Program-made: the position numbers and the translations under genes | In this document: positions 54,460-64,000 of the stretch, one piece after another | Numbering within the stretch: position 1 is the stretch's first letter | Layout: every line of letters starts with the position of its first letter | The notes under the pieces: generated by a model | Database searches by the model: none | Told to the model about the DNA's origin: nothing | What the model saw: the letters and a program-made list of their open reading frames with translations, nothing else | Assembly (NCBI RefSeq): GCF_048569485.1 | Contig: NC_134361.1 | Location: 173,382,492-173,446,491 of the forward strand | Length of the DNA: 64,000 nucleotides | Source of the DNA: Anomaloglossus baeobatrachus | Taxonomy: Eukaryota > Chordata > Amphibia > Anura > Aromobatidae | Reading direction: 5' to 3'

Positions 54460-55644
54460 AGTATTTATCTATCTATCTCTATCCCTCTATCTATCTATCT
54501 ATCTATCTATCTATTATCTATCCTATCTATCTATCTATCTCTATCCCTCTATCTATGATTCTATCTCTCTATCTATGATTCTATCCATCTATCTATGATT
54601 CTATCTATGATTCTTTATATGATTCTATCTATCTATGATTCTATCCCTCTATCTATCTATGATTCTATCTCTATCTATCTATTATCTTTCGTGTATCTAT
54701 ATATCCCTCTATCATCCATCCCTCTATCATCCATCCATCCCATATCATCCATCCATCCCTCCCTCTATCCCTCCCTCTATCTCTCCATTCATCCCTCCAT
54801 TCATCCCTCTATTATCCATCCATCCCTCTATCCCTCCATTCATCCTCTATCATCCATGCATCCATCCCTCCCTCTATCCCTCCATTCATCCCTCCATTCA
54901 TCCCTCTATCATCATCCCTCCCTCTATCCCTCCATTCATCCCTTTATCCCTCCATTCATCCCTCCATTCATCCCTCTATCCCTCCATTCATCCTCTATCA
55001 TCCATCCATCCATCCCTCCCTCTATCCCTCCATTCATCCCTCCATTCATGCCTCTATCATCCATCCATCCCTCCTCTATCCCTCCCTCTATCCTCTATCC
55101 ATCCCTCCATTCATCCCTCTATCATCCATCCATCCCTCCCTCTATCCCTCCTTTCATCCTCTATCCCTCCATTCATCCCTCCTTCTATCCTCCATTCATC
55201 CTCCATTCATCCCTCTATCATCCATCCATCCCTCCCTCTATCCCTCCATTCATCTCTCAATCCATCCCTGCCTCTATCCCTCCATCCATCCCTGCCTCTA
55301 TTCCTCCATCCATCCCTCCCTCTATCCCTCCATTCATCCCTCTATCATCCATCCCTCCCTCTATCCCTCCATTCATCCCTCCATTCATCCCTCTATCATC
55401 CATCCATCCCTCTATCTCTCCATTCATCCCTCCATTCATCCCTCCATTCATCCCTCTATCCCTCCATTCATCCCTCCCTCTATCATCCATCCATACCTCC
55501 CTCCCTCTATCCCTCCCTCTATCCCTCCATTCATCCTCCATTCATCCCTCTATCATCCATCCATCCCTCCTCTATCCCTCCATTCATCCCTCTATCATCT
55601 TCCATCCCTCCCTCTATCCTCCATTCATCCCTCCATTCATCCCT
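54460..55644 (+). repeat. (ATCT)n grading into (CATC/CCTC)n simple repeats
   Basis: ATCT tetranucleotides to about 54720 are followed by 'ccatccatccctctatccct' type units up to the gap. The two reading frames of more than 400 residues here are serine/proline/isoleucine translations of the repeat and are not genes. Confidence 0.95.
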
Positions 55645-55844
55645 NNNNNNNNNNNNNNNNNNNNNNNNNNNNNNNNNNNNNNNNNNNNNNNNNNNNNNNN
55701 NNNNNNNNNNNNNNNNNNNNNNNNNNNNNNNNNNNNNNNNNNNNNNNNNNNNNNNNNNNNNNNNNNNNNNNNNNNNNNNNNNNNNNNNNNNNNNNNNNNN
55801 NNNNNNNNNNNNNNNNNNNNNNNNNNNNNNNNNNNNNNNNNNNN
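55645..55844. other. Assembly gap, 200 N
   Basis: Exactly 200 N within a simple-repeat array. The round number suggests a placeholder of unknown true size. Confidence 0.98.
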
Positions 55845-55980
55845 CCCCCCAAACAGTGACATCCTGGATACCCCCTAGACAATGACACCCTGAGTACCCC
55901 CTGGACAGTGACATCCCAAACCCCCCCCAGACAGTAACATCCCGACCCCCCCAGAGACAGTGACATCCAGATCCCACCCC
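55845..55980. repeat. Minisatellite, same unit as 52790-53048
   Basis: 'acagtgacatcctggatacc' and 'ctggacagtgacatcccaaa' repeat the unit of the array 2.8 kb upstream. Confidence 0.85.
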
Positions 55981-56039
55981 TTTTTCCTCACTGCCGGTAT
56001 CCAGCGCCCTCAATAGTGGTATAACAACAGCCAAAACAT

Positions 56040-56745
56040 CCCCATAGAAATCACTGAGCAGGGGTGTATATAGAGATCTTGGGGCCCCATACCAGAAGTC
56101 CTAGTTAGGCCCTACCACAGGAAATAAATAATATTCAGTTGGGTCACAGAAAAGTATAGATCACAATTTTGAAGCCCTTACAAAGTAATTTTCTTCTATT
56201 AAAGCCCTTTAATGTTCCCATGCATTAAAACACCCCTTTCTTGGCCCCCATATAGTATGATGCCAATAAAAAATACCCCCCAAACACAGTATAATACTCC
56301 CACAGTGAAATCTTCCACAGTATCCTCCACACGCACAGTATGATGACACTACAGTCTCCCAAACCCCTCCCCTGAAAAGTATGGTGACCCCCAACTCACG
56401 CCTCCGCACATTATATGATCACCCCCCACACACCTCCACGCAGTATGATATGCACTACACAACCCTCCAACCAATATTATAGACTAAACATAACCCCCCA
56501 CTGAATCAAGGCCTGCACACAATATAAAGGCCCTCAGTAGCCATCCAAACAGTGTAATGGGCCCCCACATAGCTCTCTAAACAGTATAATGGCCTCCACA
56601 CAACCCTCCAAACTGTATGATGGACCCCACACAAACCTCCACACTGTATCATTGCCCACATATCATGGCCCCCCCACATAGCCCTCCAAAAAGAATAATG
56701 GCCCCCACATAGCCTTCCAAACAGTATAATGGATGCCAGTACATT
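56040..56745. repeat. Degenerate tandem repeat ('cacatagccctccaaacagtataatggccc')
   Basis: From about 56210, units of roughly 30-36 bp of the type 'cctccaaacagtataatggc' recur with strong divergence. No gene was found. The first 170 bp reads like the start of the same dispersed repeat ('gatcttggggccccatacca'). Confidence 0.6.
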
Positions 56746-56837
56746 TGAATATTGTGATGCTAGTCGAAGTGGCCCGGCACTGCCAGTATCATCCTATCTC
56801 CAGTTTACCATACTTCATTGCTCTCTTCAACCCTTAA

Positions 56838-56990
56838 AAGGAACCTGTCACTAGGTTTTCCCCTTATGAGCTGCGGCCTGCACACACCAGCACCCAGGAG
56901 AGATTTCAGAGGTATCCCTAGTGAGGGATCACCGCTTGTAAAACTTTCCTACCAAAAGGTCATTAGCATCCCAATCCAACCCATAGTGTC
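56838..56990. mobile_element. T2-type MITE, left end only
   Basis: TTAA at 56834-56837 is followed by AAGGAACCTGTCACTAGG and 'atgagctgcggcctgc', as in the other T2 copies. No right end was found before the DIRS fragment at about 56990, so it is truncated. Confidence 0.6.
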
Positions 56991-57535
56991 TGAAAAAGGT
57001 GGAAGGTGAAGACTATGTGGCATCTCTATAGATTTGTTCAAGAGAGGCGTCAGCCCTTTCTGCCCAAGAGGTGGATATCGCCCTGGTGGAGTATACCTTT
57101 AAGCCCAAAGGAGAATTCTGACCAACAACCCCCCCCCCCCCCCCGACTTGTATGCTGAGAGATCCCTAATTTGACACATCTGGCTAGAAACCTAGAAACC
57201 CCCTTGATACCGCCCTGATACCGCCTGGCTTCTACCGGGACCCTGAAAGAGAACAGGGAGGTAGATTTTCTAAAAAAAATTGTGGATTCTAGGTATTGCA
57301 GTAGGCACCTCCTAATATCCAGTGTGTGAAACTCCTTTTCTCTATCATTCTTGCGGTTCTCACAGAAGGAAGGAAGTACTAAGTCTTGGGACCTGTGGAA
57401 CATAGAGACTACCTTCGGTAGAAAGGCTGGGACAGGCATAAGGATAACTCTATCTGGAAGAATCTCTCTAATGGGCTGATTTATTGAAAGAGCTTGTAAC
57501 TCTCCTATCCTCCTAGCCTATGGCAGGGCTACTAA
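56990..57535 (-). mobile_element. Fragment of a second DIRS family (recombinase region)
   Basis: A minus-strand DIRS-type recombinase fragment, recognisable by PVPAFLPKVVSMFHRSQDLV, LPSFCENRKNDREKEFHTLD and VSRFLARCVKLGI. The wording differs clearly from A-D, so it comes from another DIRS lineage. It is a decayed fossil without terminal repeats and has several breaks. It is probably much older than A-D. Confidence 0.7.
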
Positions 57536-57539
57536 CAGT

Positions 57540-58255
57540 CAGAGCCGTCATCAGGGCATTACAACCTTGACTGGTGTAGGGGACCTGGTGAGGGGTGCCC
57601 AGCCGGGCCTGGGGAAATTACTTAGCTTTATAAGCCCCGGGCTGGCCGGGCCCCCCTCTTCACCGTGTCGTTTCGGCTACTATACATGGCTAACTTGCAT
57701 GGGAAGGGGCGGAGCATGCAAATTAGACATGTGCTGAAGTGGAGACCGGGTACGTGGTACGTGTGGGGGGGGTCACCAACCCCAGCCCCTGCCTTTTTTT
57801 TAGCTGGATGCACGTCTGAAGGCGTATCCGGTGAGCAGAAGCACACAGGGGGGCCCGGACACCCTGACAGCCCAGGCCCTTCCTCTTTCATTCTTCTACT
57901 CACTGGGCACCAGGGTCAGGGGGTGGGGACCAGAGTCGTATGTAGAGGAGGCAGGGGTTCTGCGGTGTCTCCCAGTAGCTGCATAGAAGTCAGACGTTCG
58001 CTGAGCCTCTGTAAAGCTGACCGCAGCTCACAGACTCTGCAGTGCTGGCTCCCAGGGATCAGCTGTACAAGCCCTGACCTGGTGACTTCAGCAGTGTGAT
58101 CCGGTCAGCTGATCACACTGCTGACGTCACGGCAAAGGCTCGCACAGAGCTGGTGGAAAGTGCTCCAATGATACTGAACAATGATTGTAATTAGGGGACG
58201 GAGGGGTGTGTATGTGGAAGCCAGAATGGGGAGCAATTGGATGATAAGTGCACAC
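57540..58255. other. Intergenic, possible old dispersed repeat
   Basis: GC-rich, with facing segments 'ggtcagctgatcacactgct' and 'agcagtgtgatccggtcagc' around 58080-58125, which form a hairpin. No coding frame is convincing and the class is unknown. Confidence 0.4.
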
Positions 58256-58259
58256 ACAG

Positions 58260-58703
58260 TAGGGGGACCAAATGGTGGGGAGTATGGGAAGCCATGGGTT
58301 AAATTTAAAGACACAGTATGGGAAGCATGAGGGTAGGATGGGTGCGGATACAGTTTGAAAAGTGAGGGGGTTGGGTGCGGACACCGTATGGGAAATGAGG
58401 GGGATGAGTGCAACCACAGTATGGGACGGAAGTGAGGGGACATGGGTGCGGACACAGTATGAAAAGTGAGGGGGGATGGGTGCAGACAAAGTATGAAAAG
58501 TGAGGGAGGATGGGTCCATACACAGTATGAGACGTGAGGGGAAGATGTGTGCGGACACAGTATGAGGAGTGAGGGTGGAATGGATGCGGGCACAGCATGA
58601 GGAGGGGGGATGGGTGCGGACATACCATTTGGAGAGAGGGGTGATGAGTGCAAACAAAGTATGTAGAGAGGGGGATGGGTGCAGACATTGTATGGGAAGT
58701 GAG
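58260..58703 (+). repeat. 34-bp minisatellite, left block
   Basis: Units of the type 'gggtgcggacacagtatgaa' plus 'aagtgaggggggat', about 13 copies, period about 34 bp. Minus-strand frames rich in Pro, Ser and His are translations of the repeat. The block is interrupted by the LINE at 58704. Confidence 0.9.
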
Positions 58704-60892
58704 GGATACCACCAATCAGTAAAAACTATGAACGGTTTTGTAAAGCAGTTTTTACAGCTGCAAAGAAATCAATACCACGTGGCTTTCGCAAAGAATATAT
58801 CCCAGGATGGTCTGATGAATGTGAACAACTGTACAGACAATTTCTTGAGAGTGAAGATGGTGAAATTGGTGAGGAATTGTTGAACAAACTGAATGCAGCA
58901 CGTTGTATTAAATGGATGGAAACAGTTGAGAATTTGGACTTTAAAAGGTCCAGCAGAAAAGCATGGTCTCTTTTAAGAAAACTAGAAGGAAATCGTAAAG
59001 TAAAGCACAAAACGAATTCTATAACTTCAAATCAAATTGCAGCACATATTGTGAACATATCAAGAAGCCCAAAAGACCGAGCTCACACCATAGAAGTTAA
59101 AAGTAAGTTTAAGCTACTAAAATCATTAGTGGCACCATCTGAAGAATACTCACGTGCTTTTACAACCTGTGACATTGAAATTGCCCTTGCTGAAACTAAA
59201 ATTAACAAAGCTCCCGGCTCTGATGGGATCCATCCTGAATTTCTCAAAAACTGTGGACCTTATGCGAAAAAATGGATGGCAAAGTTCTTCTCAGATATTA
59301 TGGAGAATGCTCAAGTCCCTAGTAAATTAAAACATGCCAAAATAATTGCATTGTTAAAACCTGGGAAGCCTGAAGATAATCCATCAAGCTATAGACCCAT
59401 TGCCTTGTTGAGTTGCTTATATAAGCTCTTAGAACGCTTAATATATAACAAGATCAGTCTAAAGATTTTCGACTCAATACCTATAGAGCAAGCCGGCTTC
59501 AAACCTGCTCGAAACTGTAGTGACCAAGTCTTAGCTTTGACAACTCTTATTGAAGCTGAATTCCAGAAGAACAAGAAAGTTTCAGTGGCATTTATCGATC
59601 TCTCTGCTGTATATGATACTGTGTGGAGGGAAGGACTTTTATATAAAGTTCTGAAGGTGATTCCATGTAAGAAAATGATGTACCTCCTGAACAATATGAT
59701 TGCAAATCGAACTTTTCATCTTATTATGGGCGATTCAACCAGTTGTAAGAAATCTTTAAACAACGGACTGGCCCAGGGATCAGTGCTGGCACCTCTCCTG
59801 TTTGCCCTGTACCTAGCTGATATTCCTAAAACAGTGTCACGGAAATTTGGATATGCCGATGACTGGGCACTTGCTATGGTAAGCAAAACAATGGAGGAAG
59901 CAGAGGACGTTCTTACAAAAGATCTTAGTGTAATGGGAAAGTACTTCCGACAATGGAGATTAAAACCTAACCTATCAAAAACGGAAGTTTGTTGCTTTCA
60001 TTTACACAATGCAAGTGCCAAGACTGAACTTAAAGTACAATTTGAAGGCCAATCTGTTAAACACAATTTCAATCCTAAGTACTTAGGTGTAACCCTTGAT
60101 AGAAGTCTAACTTTTAAATCCCATCTGGATAAATTGGCACAGAAACTGAAAGCAGGTAACAATATTATTCAGAAACTTTGTGGATCCTCATGGGGCTCGG
60201 CAACATCTGTTTTGAGAACATCTACTCTTGCCCTGGTGTACTCTGCTGCAGAATACTGTGCTCCAGCATGGTTAAATAGCTGTCATGTAAACTTAATTGA
60301 CACTCAGCTGAACAACTCTTTGCATATAATATCTGGTGCTATTAGACCTAAACCTGTTCACTGGTTACCTGTGCTGGGTCATATCGCACCCGCAAATCTA
60401 AGAAGACAAAAGCTCCTACTTAAAGAGTACACTAAAGTAGTGAATAATGAAAAACTTCCAATACACCAAAATATCAGAGATGTTACAATACAACGATTGA
60501 AATCAAGATACCCACCAATCCGAACTGCAATCACCTTGCATGAACAAAACTTCAATTTAGAGGAGAAATGGCGAGAACTTTGGGTCAATGTAGTAGAAGG
60601 TGATCCCCAAATGTTCCCTAATTTACAAAACCCTCCACCAGGCTTCAATCTACCAAGGAAAACATGGGTTACTCTAAATCGTATCAGAACAAACTTTGGC
60701 GTCTGTGCAGATTTTATGTATAAGTGGGGAAAATATGACTCTCCGACCTGTGACTGTGGAGCAGATCGTCAAACTATCCAGCACATTGTTGAGGAGTGCC
60801 CCCTGAGATCCTACCATGGTGACAAGAAGGATTTCTATATTGTAAATGATAACGCTATTGCATATATAGAAAATCTTGATATTCAAATTTGA
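58703..60892 (+). CDS. LINE reverse transcriptase, open but 5' truncated
   Basis: About 729 codons are open from the insertion edge to TGA at 60890-60892, with no native start. Linker: NYERFCKAVFTAAKKSIPRG, then FRKEYIPGWSDECEQLYRQF. RT: NKAPGSDGIHPEFLKN, YRPIALLSCLYKLLERLIYN, QAGFKPARNCSDQ, AFIDLSAVYDTVW (first catalytic Asp, about 59590-59620), NNGLAQGSVLAPLLFALYLA, FGYADDWALA (YADD at 59852-59863), KPNLSKTEVCCFHL, YLGVTLDRSL. The C-terminal region includes HWLPVLGHIAPANLRRQKLL and a Cys/His-rich end, CDCGADRQTIQHIVEECPL. It resembles jockey-like proteins I associate with arthropods and other invertebrates. Confidence 0.85.
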   Translation, partial: GIPPISKNYERFCKAVFTAAKKSIPRGFRKEYIPGWSDECEQLYRQFLESEDGEIGEELLNKLNAARCIKWMETVENLDFKRSSRKAWSLLRKLEGNRKVKHKTNSITSNQIAAHIVNISRSPKDRAHTIEVKSKFKLLKSLVAPSEEYSRAFTTCDIEIALAETKINKAPGSDGIHPEFLKNCGPYAKKWMAKFFSDIMENAQVPSKLKHAKIIALLKPGKPEDNPSSYRPIALLSCLYKLLERLIYNKISLKIFDSIPIEQAGFKPARNCSDQVLALTTLIEAEFQKNKKVSVAFIDLSAVYDTVWREGLLYKVLKVIPCKKMMYLLNNMIANRTFHLIMGDSTSCKKSLNNGLAQGSVLAPLLFALYLADIPKTVSRKFGYADDWALAMVSKTMEEAEDVLTKDLSVMGKYFRQWRLKPNLSKTEVCCFHLHNASAKTELKVQFEGQSVKHNFNPKYLGVTLDRSLTFKSHLDKLAQKLKAGNNIIQKLCGSSWGSATSVLRTSTLALVYSAAEYCAPAWLNSCHVNLIDTQLNNSLHIISGAIRPKPVHWLPVLGHIAPANLRRQKLLLKEYTKVVNNEKLPIHQNIRDVTIQRLKSRYPPIRTAITLHEQNFNLEEKWRELWVNVVEGDPQMFPNLQNPPPGFNLPRKTWVTLNRIRTNFGVCADFMYKWGKYDSPTCDCGADRQTIQHIVEECPLRSYHGDKKDFYIVNDNAIAYIENLDIQI

Positions 60893-60979
60893 TTTTTATC
60901 CTTTTGATATTTTTCAATCACTGTCTATTGTCTGGTGTTTATTTTTATATGATGGTAAGATATACGTTCATACGATTAA
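58704..60979 (+). mobile_element. 5'-truncated jockey-like non-LTR LINE inside the minisatellite
   Basis: A 2.28-kb insertion flanked by a 12-bp direct repeat ATGGGAAGTGAG (58692-58703 and 60980-60991). Because the host array itself contains this string, the duplication is suggestive rather than proven. The insert lacks the endonuclease domain and begins in the linker to the RT. The 3' UTR is only about 87 bp and ends 'catacgatta' without a long poly(A). The coding part is unbroken, which suggests recent insertion. Clade assignment (jockey/CR1-like) is from memory of protein motifs. Confidence 0.75.
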
Positions 60980-62215
60980 ATGGGAAGTGAGCAGGGATAA
61001 TTCGTATACACTGAGGAGTGAGGGGATGGGTGCGGACACACTAAGAGGAGGGAGGGATTGGTGCAGACGCAGTATGAGTAAGAGGGATGGGGCAGACAAA
61101 GTATGAGGAGAGGGGGATGGGTGAAGACATAGTATTGGAAGTGATGGGGGATGGGTGCGGACACACTGAGGAGTGAGGGGGAATGGGTGTGGACACATTA
61201 TGGGGAGTAAGGGGGATGGGTTCAGACACACTGAGGAGGGAGGGGATTGGTGCAGACAAAGTATGAGGGGTGAGAGGAGGGATGGGTGCAGATACACTGA
61301 GGAGTGAGGGGGATTGGGTGCAGACACAGTATGGGAAGTGAGATGGGATTGGTGCAGATAGTATGATGAGTGAGGGGCGGATGGGTGTGGACACAGTATG
61401 AGGAGTGAGGGGTGGATGGGTGTGGACACAGTATGAGGAGTGAGGGGCGGTTGGGTGTGGATACAGTATGAGGAATGAGGGGGGATGGGTGCGGACACAG
61501 TATGAGCAGTGAAGGAGGGATGGGTGCAGACACAGCATGAGAGGGTGGATGGGTGCGGAAACAGTATGAGGAGTGAGGGGGGATGGGTGCATACACAGTA
61601 TGAGAAGAGAGGGGATGGGTGCAACCATAGTATGGGAAAGAAGTGAGAGGAAATGGGTGAGGATACAGTATGAAAAGTGAGGGGGATGGGTGCATACACG
61701 TTTGAGAAGTGATGGGAGGATGCATTGGGAGAGAGGGGTTATGAGTGCAAACAAAGTATGCAGAGAGGGGGGATGGATGCAGACATAATAAGGGAAGTGA
61801 GAAGGGATAATGCGGACACACTGAGGAGTGAGGGGATGGGTGCAGACACACTAAGAGGAGGGGGGTTGGGTGCAGACACAGTATGGGAAGTGAGATAGGA
61901 TGGGTGCAGATAGTATGAGGAGTGAGGGGCGGATGGGTGTGGACACAGTATGAGGAGTGAGGGGCAGATGGGTGTGGATACAGTATGAGGAATGAGGGTG
62001 GATGGGTGCGGACACAGTATGAGGAGTGAGGGAGGGATGGGTGCAGACACAGCATGAGAGGGTGGATGGGTGCAGAAACAGTATGAGGAGTGGTGGGGAT
62101 GGGTGCATACACAGTAGGAGGAGAGGGGGGATGGGTGCAGACACAGTATAAGGAGGGGGGATGGGTGCAGATATAGTATGGAAAGCAAGGAGGTGATGAC
62201 TATGGAGGTCGTTAT
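60980..62215 (+). repeat. 34-bp minisatellite, right block with higher-order duplication
   Basis: It has the same unit as 58260-58703, about 35 copies. The phrase 'gttatgagtgcaaacaaagt' near 61739 recurs from 58640 ('gtgatgagtgcaaacaaagt'). The run 61340-61560 is nearly repeated at 61890-62080, so the array has also grown by larger segmental steps. Confidence 0.9.
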
Positions 62216-62329
62216 GAGACGATATGGGATGAGAAAAATGACACATAATAAAGACTGGGTAGGTTGGGGGAGGGACAATTTCTTTCAAGGAAGATAGTTT
62301 AGAAGTACAACGTGAGAAAATTATAACCA

Positions 62330-63700
62330 AAAACTTCTAAAATTGCCAATTTTAATTATTATCAAGTTTAAAAGGGAAAGAAGTCCCAACATCAATATTT
62401 AACAATAAACATCAATTTCAACAATACAAATATCAATCAAATAACGTACAGGGGAGGGGGGGCCTGACCCTCAATAGACCCTAAAACTCGCCCCTTCCTT
62501 GCCGCGGAGGTCGGCACCCTAGAGGCCTGCGCAGTTGGCGCCCCCGCTCAACGAAGACTATCCCTCCGGGCCCTAAATGACCCTAGCAGATGAGGTGATA
62601 GTACTAAAGGAATAATTTCCAATATAATGAACCAACAATAATCTCTCAATTATGCAAAAAAATGGAAACACTGTCACCAGTATAATTAGACTAGAGACAG
62701 TGATAGGGTACAATGACCCAGGAAATAACCATTCAGAGATGAACTAATGGTTCAAAAACAACCGCCCGACGCGTTTCCCCTCATCCATATGAGGTTCTTC
62801 AGGGGTGGAAAAAATAGTCAGTTCAAAATTAGCTCAATAGAAAATCAGATGTTGGTAGTCCTGAGTCCCACTGAGAGCAAATTAACCCCAGAGTATATAC
62901 AGTCCCAGTAAGCATAAGATAAAGCCAGATGATTCACACCCAACAGGTTAAATAATCAAAAGGGGTGTTCAAATTGCATAGATAATGCTGGGACAAGGGG
63001 TAAACAGCAAATTATTCAAATATACAGTATTGACTACTTAGCTTAAGCCTCAGTGTAAGACAGATAAGGACAGTTTCCACTGGACTCCCTAGATAATGAG
63101 CGGGTCCATTATCCCCGTATCAGCAGCAGATACACTCCTCAATTTGCCATCCTCCGGTTTGGACGCAGTCAAAGTGCCATGGTGCAAATTCAAATGGGGA
63201 AGAAAAGATGCCCGCACATTGCTCACCTATATATAACAACCCAAACACCTTCTCACCTGTGATACGGCCAATGATTAACCCCTTCTGGCTCACTCATGGA
63301 CGCATATGCTAAGGCGGGTTGCACACATTCTGTACCCAGTACTTCCGCCCCTCCACGTGCCGCGGTCACGTGATCGGGAACCCCCGATGACGTCCGCCCG
63401 CGCACGCGCCATAACTCACGCCCACTGCCGAGCACCAGATTGAAAGGAAGGCTGCGGTCACGTGAGCGGAGAACCCGGTGACGCGCACCCGCGCATGCGC
63501 GCCAATGCGTCCCACAGTGGAACGCTATTAGTGGAAGCCAAGAGGGACAACAGATAGAACTGCACCACCAATCACGCCCCCTCTCCTCTCAGACCAGCAG
63601 AGAGAGGAGAGAAGGAAAATAGTTATTAGAATCTCTATATGAAAAGGTGGTGTTTGAGACAAAATAAAGATAACTCAGATCAGCCATTACGGAGGGGATA
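62330..63700. repeat. Unclassified element region with hammerhead-like motif
   Basis: No coding frame. It contains a hammerhead-like motif on the minus strand at 62762-62808 and a CpG-rich stretch at about 63330-63560, where 'cacgtgatcgggaaccccc' and 'cacgtgagcggagaaccc' repeat about 95 bp apart (period visible as 'ggtcacgtga'). The combination would fit the terminal repeat of a Penelope-like element, but no RT was seen. Confidence 0.35.
62762..62808 (-). ncRNA. Hammerhead-ribozyme-like motif
   Basis: Minus strand in order: stem I CCACCC; core CTGAAGA; A; stem II CCTCAT-ATGG-ATGAGG (six perfect pairs); G; GAAA; CGCG; TC (the predicted cleavage triplet is GTC); then GGGCGG, which pairs with CCACCC at five of six positions. 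CGCG is self-complementary, as in dimeric short-stem-III hammerheads. Against activity, the 10.1-11.1 position is A/G instead of a pair. Confidence 0.4.
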
Positions 63701-64000
63701 CAGTGATTAAGGTGAGACAATAGAAAGGATTTTTTCTGTTGTATACATTAGAGTCCCTATCCCATTATAGTAACTGTGATAGAAAATTATAAATGTCATG
63801 AATATGAACCTAATATTAGGTAAATAATAAAACGCCACATCCTTTGCGGAATAATAGGCATAGCAGAAAGCAGGGGCTAAAAAGAATAGGGCAAGTTTAA
63901 GGGCAAAGGCAGCAAGGAGAAAACCCACCAAAGGCTCTGGAACTAATGGGCATGCAAAAAGTGAGGTGCTATAAAAAACATCCAAAATGTAACTGTTCAT
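63701..64000. other. No recognised feature
   Basis: A/T-rich sequence. An open minus-strand stretch reaches the window end but shows no family motif and no supporting splice or start context. Confidence 0.5.

Noticed and set aside
54595-55885. Two open frames of more than 400 residues, rich in Ser, Pro and Ile
   Set aside because: They are translations of tetranucleotide-type repeats and even run through the N gap. There is no domain or codon signal.
57050-57439. Independent host gene
   Set aside because: Its peptide matches DIRS recombinase wording and the flanks are repeats, so it was treated as an element fragment.
58105-58715. Overlapping minus-strand Pro/His/Ser-rich frames, also at 60968-62330
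   Set aside because: They follow the 34-bp minisatellite period in every frame, so they are repeat artefacts and not genes.
52400-64000. BTK exons expected head to head with rpl36a
   Set aside because: No BTK-like peptide was found on either strand. The gene may lie beyond the window, or synteny may differ.

Overview
The window looks like nuclear DNA of a frog, probably a neobatrachian. Two host genes lie tail to tail inside dense layers of transposable elements: the last three coding exons of gla (alpha-galactosidase A, + strand, 655-6837) and all five exons of rpl36a (ribosomal protein eL42, - strand, 39190-52353). The same convergent gla/rpl36a pair is known in other vertebrates. The anuran call rests on this synteny, on many Kolobok/T2-type MITEs with TTAA targets and AGGGAACC ends, on abundant DIRS-type retrotransposons and on TWA-flanked palindromic elements. 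It is an inference, since no search was run.

Layout. 1-7350: gla exons 5-7 with CR1, T2 and simple repeats in the introns, and a likely poly(A) signal. 7350-21300: intergenic, with T2 MITEs, a decayed Tc1-like transposase, a 161-bp-arm palindrome, a large Harbinger-like palindromic element, and a decayed L1-type LINE split by four DNA elements. 21347-37927: a nest of DIRS elements. Element A (about 5.9 kb once its guests are subtracted) holds element B, a MITE and a partial element C. 38000-52400: rpl36a, whose second intron carries a structurally whole DIRS element (D), a MITE with perfect 14-bp ends, and a 90-bp satellite that runs up to the exon 2 splice donor. 52400-64000: minisatellites, an assembly gap of 200 N, a second-family DIRS fragment, a 34-bp minisatellite array interrupted by a 5'-truncated LINE with an intact reverse transcriptase frame, and a terminal region with a hammerhead-ribozyme-like motif.

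The genes do not form an operon or a pathway. gla acts in the lysosome (glycosphingolipid breakdown) and rpl36a in the large ribosomal subunit. The most useful second looks are: rpl36a exon 2, which is two bases short of an open frame; the splice-site-like palindromes conserved in DIRS elements A, B and D, which could define a cryptic exon in rpl36a intron 2; the hammerhead-like motifs; the satellite at the exon 2 donor; and the LINE, whose protein resembles jockey-like families I associate with invertebrates. I saw no CRISPR array, no bacterial-type system and no clearly new protein-coding system.
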